Of a stretch of 64,000 bases of DNA, positions 58,426-64,000 are shown one piece after another (position 1 is the stretch's first letter; each line of letters opens with the position of its first letter). A program made the translations under genes and the position numbers. A model generated the notes under the pieces. The model worked only from the letters and a program-made list of their open reading frames with translations. It was not told the DNA's origin and did not search any database. The stretch is from Streptomyces poonensis (GTDB taxonomy: Bacteria; Actinomycetota; Actinomycetes; Streptomycetales; Streptomycetaceae). The DNA lies in contig NZ_BMVW01000001.1 in the NCBI RefSeq assembly GCF_014650915.1, forward strand, positions 868,001 to 932,000. Reading direction: 5' to 3'.

Positions 58426-59196
58426 GTGCCCGCCATGAACGACAGTCCCGAAGACGGCCGTACGAGCTCCGACGACAGCGGTACGCCCGTCAGGTCCGCC
58501 AAGTCGGAACAGACCCGCGCGCTCATCCTGGAGACGGCCATGCGGCTGTTCCAGGAGCGGGGCTACGACCGGACGACGATGCGGGCCATCGCCCAGGAGG
58601 CCGGGGTCTCCGTCGGCAACGCGTACTACTACTTCGCCGGCAAGGAGCATCTGATCCAGGGCTTCTACGACCGGATCGCCGCCGAGCACCAGGTGGCGGT
58701 CCGTGAGGTCCTGGACCGGGAGACCGATCTGGAGGCGCGGCTCGCGGGTGTGCTGCGGACCTGGCTGGACATCGCGACGCCGTACCACGAGTTCGCGGTG
58801 CAGTTCTTCAAGAACGCCGCCGACCCGGACAGCCCGCTCAGCCCCTTCTCTCCGGAGTCGGAGCACGCGCGCGTGGAGGCCATCAGCGTCCACCGGGAGG
58901 TGCTGGCGGGCACGAAGACCAAGGTCCCGGAGGACCTGCGGGACGTGCTGCCCGAGCTGATGTGGCTCGCGCAGATGGGGCTCGTCCTGTACTGGATCTT
59001 CGACCGGACCGAGGGCCGCGAGCGCAGCTACCGGCTCGCGGAGCGCGGCGCCCGGATCACCGCGCGGGGTGTCGCCCTGGCCCGCTTCCGGGTACTGCGG
59101 CCGCTGGTACGCGAGGTGCACGAGCTGTTCACGGACTTCCTGCCGGGGATGACGAAGGTGCTGCCGGATCCGGGGGGCAACAAGCGGGCCGGGTGA
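58426..59196 (+). CDS. TetR-family regulator, probable autoregulator of the operon
   Basis: The 256-residue regulator has an HTH at about residues 35-70 (TTMRAIAQEAGVSVGNAYYY, then FAGKEHLIQGFYDRI). A long ligand domain (YHEFAVQFFKNAADPDSPLS, LPELMWLAQMGLVLYWIFDR) resembles the TetR_C_33-like groups. GTG 58426 and ATG 58435 are both possible starts and neither has a strong SD. As third gene behind the twin TTGAAC palindromes it most likely represses its own operon in response to an unknown ligand, perhaps a redox or lipid-derived signal. Confidence 0.9.
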   Translation: MPAMNDSPEDGRTSSDDSGTPVRSAKSEQTRALILETAMRLFQERGYDRTTMRAIAQEAGVSVGNAYYYFAGKEHLIQGFYDRIAAEHQVAVREVLDRETDLEARLAGVLRTWLDIATPYHEFAVQFFKNAADPDSPLSPFSPESEHARVEAISVHREVLAGTKTKVPEDLRDVLPELMWLAQMGLVLYWIFDRTEGRERSYRLAERGARITARGVALARFRVLRPLVREVHELFTDFLPGMTKVLPDPGGNKRAG

Positions 59197-59288
59197 TCCA
59201 CTTTGGGGTGAACGCGGTCGAACGGGACGTTCGGGTCCTGACCTGCCTACGATGATGCTCTCGACAACCAGCCCCCAGGAGGCACGTG

Positions 59289-59900
59289 ATGTCCGCTGCA
59301 TCCGTCGAGCGACCCCATGGTGACCGTCCTCTGATCGCGGAGGCGAACCGGCTGTGGGACAGCCTCGCCCCGGGCTACCGCGTCGAGATCATCGGAGGCC
59401 AGATCCTCGTGACCCCGCCACCGGACGGCCCGCACGCCGTAGCCCTGACCGAACTCATGGTGCCTTTCCTGACCGCCGGGCTCCACGGTACGGAGTCGAA
59501 GGTGGTTCAGGGCATCGGCCTCTGGCTGCCCACCGGCACCGAGGACTACGCGATCCCCGACCTCTCCCTGGTCGACGCCGACTACCGGGACCACTCCGTC
59601 GAGAACAACTGCTACGACCCCGTCTGCTTCCGCCTGGTGCTGGAGGTCACCTCCAGCAACTACCGGACCGACCTGCGCGACAAGGTGAAGGCCTACGCCG
59701 CCGCCAAGATCCCGGTCTATGTGATCGTCGACCGTAAGCACCAGCGCCTGCACGTCCTGACCGATCCCGCCGGGGACGACTACGAGAACCACCGCCCGCA
59801 CTCCCCCGGCGAGCTCGTCACCCTGCCCCGGGCCGTCGGCGCCGAGGTCACCCTCGACGTCGACGGAATCCTCAAGGCCGGTCAGCAGAAGGACGACTGA
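59289..59900 (+). CDS. Uma2 family (DUF820) putative endonuclease, copy 4
   Basis: This 203-residue protein is closely related to copy 2: YRVEIIGGQILVTPPPDGPH near residue 32, VQGIGLWLPTGTEDYAIPDL near 75, SLVDADYRDHSVENNCYDPV and RLVLEVTSSNYRTDLRDKVK near 115, KIPVYVIVDRK. ATG at 59289 lies six bases after AGGAGG; GTG 59286 is too close. The last codons and TGA are duplicated in tandem (aggacgactga at 59890-59900 and 59902-59912). Confidence 0.87.
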   Translation: MSAASVERPHGDRPLIAEANRLWDSLAPGYRVEIIGGQILVTPPPDGPHAVALTELMVPFLTAGLHGTESKVVQGIGLWLPTGTEDYAIPDLSLVDADYRDHSVENNCYDPVCFRLVLEVTSSNYRTDLRDKVKAYAAAKIPVYVIVDRKHQRLHVLTDPAGDDYENHRPHSPGELVTLPRAVGAEVTLDVDGILKAGQQKDD

Positions 59901-59928
59901 CAGGACGACTGATGGCGTCCACACGTCC

Positions 59929-60330
59929 TCACGGCACCGCCCCCACCAACGCCCACACCGTTTTCCCGTGCCGGCCCCGGCTCCACACCCCCCAGGCCGC
60001 CGCGATGTTCTCCACCAGGCGCAGTCCGCGCCCGGTCTCCTCCCACTCGCCGGCCTCCCGCATCTTGGGCTCCGTCATCCCCTCGTCGGACACCTCGATG
60101 AAGCAGGAGCCGTCGGCGAGCGCGGTCACCGCGATCTCGAACTCCCGCTCCAGCAGCGGCCCGTGGCGGACGACATTGGTCGCCAGCTCGGAGACGAGGA
60201 GCACGGTGTCCTCCAACGCCTGATCCTCAGTCCCCAGCCCCCATTCGGCGAGATGGTCCCGCACCCGGCTCCGGGCCAGTCCGACCGACGCCGGATGCCT
60301 GGGAAGCCGAAAGGAGTTGCGCCTCAACAC
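59929..60330 (-). CDS. RsbW-like histidine-kinase-type ATPase (anti-sigma regulator family)
   Basis: The 133-residue stand-alone HATPase_c_2 protein has the N box in DTVLLVSELATNVVRHG near residue 45, a SFxxxx-type strand (CFIEVSDEGMTEPK) carrying the G1 Asp, and GRGLRLVENIAAAWGVWSR as the G2 region. Streptomyces encodes dozens of such RsbW/SpoIIAB-like proteins that may sequester sigma factors or phosphorylate STAS partners. No partner STAS gene is adjacent. GTG at 60330 follows GAGGAGC. Confidence 0.88.
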   Translation of the reverse strand: MLRRNSFRLPRHPASVGLARSRVRDHLAEWGLGTEDQALEDTVLLVSELATNVVRHGPLLEREFEIAVTALADGSCFIEVSDEGMTEPKMREAGEWEETGRGLRLVENIAAAWGVWSRGRHGKTVWALVGAVP

Positions 60331-60942
60331 ATTTGCTCCTCACCCCGCACACACCTCCAACACATGGTGCTGCGCGCGGGGCGGGCGCGGTGTCACTTTC
60401 GCGAATGTCAATGCCGCGAGATCACGACAGCCGAAAAGCCCTCACGGCATATCCCGTCGGACTGCCACGGTGGCCGGCCCGCACTCATTCCGCCGCCGGA
60501 ACGGGACGAGGGGCACGTTCCGGGCCGCGACCCCGCCGAAAGGTGCGGCTGCCGGTCGCCGCACGGGGCTGACCGCCGTCCCGTCGACTGTCCTGAATCA
60601 GGCGGTCTACCTCCTCAATGCCATATTCGGACCCCGCGATTCCGTAGGGTCGGCCGGGTCCGCCGCGGGTTCCGGGGGCGGGGGGCCGGTGGTCCGGCCG
60701 ACGCCGTACGCGTCCCAGCTTCCTCTCCCCGCACGGCTTCCGGAAGGCAGCCGGCCGTGGTGCGCGAGGGTGGCCCGCAGGGGCCGTCCGGCGGGCCGCC
60801 ACCGCCCGGACGCGGACCCGGCGGCGACCCCGCAATACGCACATGCGAACGTCACATGCCGCTGGGAATTGCCATGGGCCCGCCGTCCGGGAGGACGACG
60901 GGGACGACCGGGGAGCGACTGGGGAGCGACTGGGCGAGGTGA
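60331..60942. other. 612-bp region with no convincing gene
   Basis: This stretch separates the RsbW-like gene from the end of the metallophosphoesterase gene. Open frames here (60317-61057 plus; 60485-61114 and 60607-60855 minus) give Arg/Pro/Gly-rich products with no ribosome-binding site. One minus-strand segment near 60595-60640 reads as EYGIEEVDRLIQDS, which looks protein-like but has no start or continuation I can support. It should include the promoter of the RsbW-like gene. Confidence 0.55.
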
Positions 60943-62325
60943 CTACGCCCGCTTCGACGCGAGCTCCACCACCGTGATGTCGGACGGTGCCCCCACCCGG
61001 ACCGGGGGTCCCCAGGCGCCGGCGCCGCGGGAGACGTACAGCTGGGTGTCCCCGTAGCGCTCGAGGCCCGCCAGAGTGGGGTTGGCCTGTGCGGCGACGT
61101 AGTTCATGGGCCACATCTGGCCGCCGTGGGTGTGGCCGGAGAGCTGGAGGTCGACACCGTGCTCGACGGCCTCGTGGATCTGGACCGGCTGGTGGGCGAG
61201 GAGGACGACGGCCCGCGAGGTGTCACGGTCGCCGAGGGCCTTGGCGAAGTCGGGGCCGTGGCCCTCGTCCTCGCCCGCCACGTCGTTGACGCCCGCGAGG
61301 TCGAAGGCGGACAGCTCGGTGCGGGCGTTCTCCAGCGGGCGCAGCCCCAGCTCGCGGACCTCGTCGAGCCACTGCTCATGCCCGGAGAAGTACTCGTGGT
61401 TGCCGGTGACGAAGTACGCGCCGTGCCGGGCCCGCAGCTGTGCGAGCGGGGCCGCCGCCGGGCCGAGCTCCTCGACGGTGCCGTCCACCAGGTCGCCGAC
61501 CACCGCGATGAGGTCGGGCCGGGTGCTGTTGACGGTGTCGACGACCTTCTGCGCGAAGCCCCGGCCGAGCAGCGGCCCGAGGTGGATGTCGCTGACGACG
61601 GCGATCCTGAACCCGTGGGCGGCGCGCGGCAGTTTGGCCAGCGGGACGGTCACCCGCTTCACCTTGGGGCCGCTGAGGACGCCGTACGTCCCGTAGCCGA
61701 CCGTTCCGAGCGCGGCGGCGGCCACGGCCCCGCCGACGGCGCGGGAGACGAAGAGACGGCGGGAGGGGGCTGCCGGGGCGGGCGTCCGAGCGGGCTCCGC
61801 CGTGGAGTCAGCCGCGGACTCCGGTGCGGGCTTCGCCGCGGACTCCCGAACGGGCGTCGGGACGGCGGAAGCCGCGTCGGCCTCGGAGGCGGTGTCGGAG
61901 CGGGCGGGGAGGGCGGACTCTCCGGTCCGGGCCGCGGCCGGTACGGGCTCCGACGCCACCGCCGGCACAGGCTCCGCCGCCTTCACCGGTACGGGTTCCG
62001 GTGCGCGCCGGGCCGCCAGGCGGTGCAGGAGCGGCCGTACGGCCTCGCCCACCACCAGCGCCAGCAGCAGGTACAGCGCGAACGCCAGCCACATGTATCC
62101 CGGCCAGCCCAGCACTTGCTTGAGCCAGAACGGGGCGCCGGACCGGGAGGCCGCGAACGCCGCGACCATCAGCACCGGCCCGGCGATGAACACGGCCGTG
62201 CCCAGACGGCGGGCGAGGCCCGGGCCGCGCGTCGTGTCACGCACCAGGCGGCGCCACGCGTACCAGTGCAGAAACGCGAAGACGGCCGCGACGACCACGG
62301 CCACGAGTATGAAGACGATCACCAT
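60943..62325 (-). CDS. Membrane-anchored metallophosphoesterase (YkuE/YaeI type)
   Basis: The 460-residue protein has four N-terminal hydrophobic helices (MVIVFILVAVVVAAVFAFL, LGTAVFIAGPVLMVAAFA, WPGYMWLAFALYLLLALVV and VSRAVGGAVAAAALGTVGYG). The last follows a twin-Arg-like SRRLFVSR. An Ala/Pro/Glu-rich linker lies at about 110-195. The calcineurin-type domain has all metal motifs: VVSDIHLGPLLG near 245, VVGDLVDG near 277, FVTGNHEY near 308, VLLAHQP near 375 and QLSGHTHGGQMWP near 398. Such enzymes face outward and may act on lipid-linked phosphates. ATG 62325 replaces an ORF start at 62409. Confidence 0.92.
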   Translation of the reverse strand: MVIVFILVAVVVAAVFAFLHWYAWRRLVRDTTRGPGLARRLGTAVFIAGPVLMVAAFAASRSGAPFWLKQVLGWPGYMWLAFALYLLLALVVGEAVRPLLHRLAARRAPEPVPVKAAEPVPAVASEPVPAAARTGESALPARSDTASEADAASAVPTPVRESAAKPAPESAADSTAEPARTPAPAAPSRRLFVSRAVGGAVAAAALGTVGYGTYGVLSGPKVKRVTVPLAKLPRAAHGFRIAVVSDIHLGPLLGRGFAQKVVDTVNSTRPDLIAVVGDLVDGTVEELGPAAAPLAQLRARHGAYFVTGNHEYFSGHEQWLDEVRELGLRPLENARTELSAFDLAGVNDVAGEDEGHGPDFAKALGDRDTSRAVVLLAHQPVQIHEAVEHGVDLQLSGHTHGGQMWPMNYVAAQANPTLAGLERYGDTQLYVSRGAGAWGPPVRVGAPSDITVVELASKRA

Positions 62326-62341
62326 TCGGCCTGGACCCCCG

Positions 62342-62584
62342 CTATGTCGTCCGACGCAGTGCGCGCAGTCCGCGCAACCCGATGACCCCGATGACAGTCC
62401 CCAATACAAAGGAGACGACGGCGAGGGTCAGATGCACCCAGAAGTACGCCGTCGGATCACCCGCGTCGTCGAACGCGAGACCGCTGCCGTCCCCCCATAG
62501 ATTTCTGGCGAAAGTGATCCAAATGACCCAGCTCCACACCCCGAAGGCGAGCAGGAACCAGGAGAGGGGGCGGCTGAGCTTCAC
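62342..62584 (-). CDS. Small two-helix membrane protein
   Basis: This 80-residue conserved Streptomyces membrane protein starts VKLSRPLSWFLLAFGVWSWV and has two hydrophobic helices (SWFLLAFGVWSWVIWITFA and YFWVHLTLAVVSFVLGTVIG) with a basic C-terminus (LRGLRALRRTT). The connecting loop (NLWGDGSGLAFDDAGDPTA) is acidic. GTG at 62584 is chosen; GAGAGG lies about 12 bases upstream. It is 16 bp upstream of the metallophosphoesterase gene and divergent from the carboxypeptidase gene. Function unknown. Confidence 0.75.
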   Translation of the reverse strand: MKLSRPLSWFLLAFGVWSWVIWITFARNLWGDGSGLAFDDAGDPTAYFWVHLTLAVVSFVLGTVIGVIGLRGLRALRRTT

Positions 62585-62765
62585 GGAACGGGACCTCTCT
62601 TCATCACGCCGGGCGTCCGCGGCCGGTCGGGCCGACCTGGGGCCCGGGGAGCGTTCCCCGGCGCGGCACGGCACGGGATCAGTATCGCCCGCGGCGCACG
62701 GGGTCCGGTGCCCGGGTGGGGAGGGCGGTAGTCCTTCCTGGTGGCGGCCCTGTACTTTCTCGGTC

Positions 62766-64000
62766 GTGCCCGCCTCCATGATGACCGGCAGACGATCCTC
62801 ACGGATCGCCTCCGCCGCACTGCTGTCCCTGTCGCTGACCGCCGCCCCGGTGCTGACCGCCGTCCCGGCCCTGGCCTCCGAGGGATCCTCACCCAGCACA
62901 TCCACGTCCCCGTCCGCCACGCCCCCGGCGCGGATGTCGACGGTCGGCGGCGAGCGGCTCGGCAGGCCCGGTACCCAGGTGGAACTCGGCAGCGACGCCC
63001 CCGTGCTGCCCAAGGACATCACCGCCCGCTCCTGGATCGTCGCCGACGCCGAGTCCGGTGAGGTCCTCGCCGCGCACAACGCGCACTGGCGGCTGGCCCC
63101 GGCGAGCACCCTGAAGATGCTGTTCGCGGACACGCTGCTGCCGAAGTTCAACAGGGACGAGGAGCACAAGGTCGAGCCCTCCGACCTGGCGGGGATCGGC
63201 TCCGGCTCCAGCATGGTCGGCGTCAAGGAGGACGAGACCTACACGGTCCACGACCTGTGGCTCGGTGTCTTCCTTCGCTCCGGCAACGACGCGGTGCATG
63301 TGCTGGCCGCGATGAACGGCGGCATAGAACAGACCGTCAAGGACATGAACGAGCACGCCGAGGAGCTCCAGGCCCTCGACACCAACGTGGTCAGCCCGGA
63401 CGGGTACGACGCGAAGGGGCAGGTGTCGTCGGCGTACGACCTGACCCTCTTCGCCCGTTCCGGCCTGCAGAAGAAGGACTTCCGCGAGTACTGCTCGACC
63501 GTGCGGGCGCAGTTCCCGGGCGAGACCGAGAAGAAGAAGGGCAAGACCACCCGGAAGTCCTTCGAGATCCAGAACACCAACCGGCTGCTCACCGGCGACC
63601 TGGACGTCGACGCCTACCAGGGCATCGCAGGTGTGAAGAACGGCAACACCACCAACGCGGGGGCCACCTTCACCGGTGTCGCCGAGCGGAACGGCAAGGT
63701 GCTGCTCGTGACCGTCATGAACCCGGAGAAGGACGAGCACAACGAGGTCTACAAGGAGACCTCCCGTCTCCTCGACTGGGGCTTCAAGGCCGCGGACAAG
63801 GTGGAGCCGGTGGGCGAGCTGGTGCCGCCGAAGGGTGCCGTCATCGAGGCGAGCCCCGGGGCGAGCGCCGCGCCGTCGCCGTCGGTCTCCGGGGCGGACG
63901 GCCGGCCCGCGGCGGCCCTCGTGCACGGTGGGTCCAGCGGCATCGGCACCGCGCTGGCCATCGCCGCCGGGGTACTGGTACTGCTGGGAGGCGCGGTCTT
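62766..64000 (+). CDS. D-alanyl-D-alanine carboxypeptidase (S11), 3' end outside window
   Basis: The frame is open from GTG 62766 (or ATG 62778) to the window edge, 411 codons. A signal peptide (SRIASAALLSLSLTAAPVLT) and a Pro/Ser spacer precede the S11 peptidase domain. The SxxK motif is in LAPASTLKMLFADTLL near residue 117, SGN in GVFLRSGNDAVHVLAAMNGG near 175, and the third motif in GIAGVKNGNTTNAGATFTG near 290, with KNG where KTG is usual. A C-terminal hydrophobic helix begins near residue 398, just before the edge, so it is probably membrane-anchored, trimming pentapeptide stems outside the cell. No SD precedes GTG 62766; TACTTT at 62752-62757 could be a -10 of a leaderless transcript. 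Confidence 0.93.
   Translation, partial: MPASMMTGRRSSRIASAALLSLSLTAAPVLTAVPALASEGSSPSTSTSPSATPPARMSTVGGERLGRPGTQVELGSDAPVLPKDITARSWIVADAESGEVLAAHNAHWRLAPASTLKMLFADTLLPKFNRDEEHKVEPSDLAGIGSGSSMVGVKEDETYTVHDLWLGVFLRSGNDAVHVLAAMNGGIEQTVKDMNEHAEELQALDTNVVSPDGYDAKGQVSSAYDLTLFARSGLQKKDFREYCSTVRAQFPGETEKKKGKTTRKSFEIQNTNRLLTGDLDVDAYQGIAGVKNGNTTNAGATFTGVAERNGKVLLVTVMNPEKDEHNEVYKETSRLLDWGFKAADKVEPVGELVPPKGAVIEASPGASAAPSPSVSGADGRPAAALVHGGSSGIGTALAIAAGVLVLLGGAV

Overview
The window is high-GC (about 72 percent) actinobacterial chromosome, almost certainly Streptomyces. Third codon positions are strongly G/C, GTG (and TTG) starts are frequent, and intergenic hairpins are GC-rich. Gene order (nucleoside ABC transporter with cdd/deoA, a sialic-acid-like glycopolymer locus, a methylmalonyl-CoA mutase subunit, two ECF sigma factors, GH20 hexosaminidase, sdhCDAB) matches what I remember of the S. 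coelicolor chromosome around SCO4850-SCO4895. I found no rRNA, tRNA, CRISPR array, insertion sequence or prophage.

Layout. 1-3142: ECF sigma factor with a SnoaL-like tail, overlapping a STAS protein; AEC-type transporter; Uma2 protein. 3248-11781 (minus): nucleoside uptake and salvage module with two BMP-type binding lipoproteins, a duplicated-NBD ATPase, two permeases, cytidine deaminase and thymidine phosphorylase. Three copies of one operator-like motif lie upstream of the two lipoprotein genes and the ATPase gene. 11969-15926: M20 amidohydrolase, DUF4287-like protein, secreted pectate lyase.

16168-33699: a divergent glycopolymer locus. The minus arm carries a sialyltransferase-like protein, a NeuB-type nonulosonate synthase, a NeuA cytidylyltransferase fused to a HAD phosphatase, and a DUF6716-type glycosyltransferase. 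The plus arm carries two copies of a GT2 plus polysialyltransferase-like pair, a GT29-like protein, a GT/TPR/pyruvyl-transferase fusion, two acyltransferases and a methyltransferase. No NeuC epimerase is present and the phosphatase is fused to NeuA. The simplest reading is mannose-6-P to Kdn-9-P to Kdn to CMP-Kdn, then polymerisation and decoration of a teichulosonic-acid-like wall polymer. The corresponding S. coelicolor region has been linked to such a polymer; the enzyme assignments here are inference.

33710-47338: TetR/flavin monooxygenase divergent pair with two palindromic operators, LysE exporter, second Uma2 protein, stand-alone mutase large subunit, L,D-transpeptidase, two paralogous ECF sigma factors each coupled to a downstream partner, small hypotheticals and a GH20 hexosaminidase. 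47620-51851: OHCU-decarboxylase-like gene and the sdhCDAB operon. 51940-53317: two TM2-domain genes flanking DUF2752. 53590-64000: FG-GAP secreted protein, a less GC-rich two-gene islet, two more Uma2 genes, a TetR-controlled three-gene operon with twin palindromes, an RsbW-like ATPase, a metallophosphoesterase, a small membrane protein and the first 1235 bases of a D-Ala-D-Ala carboxypeptidase that runs off the window.
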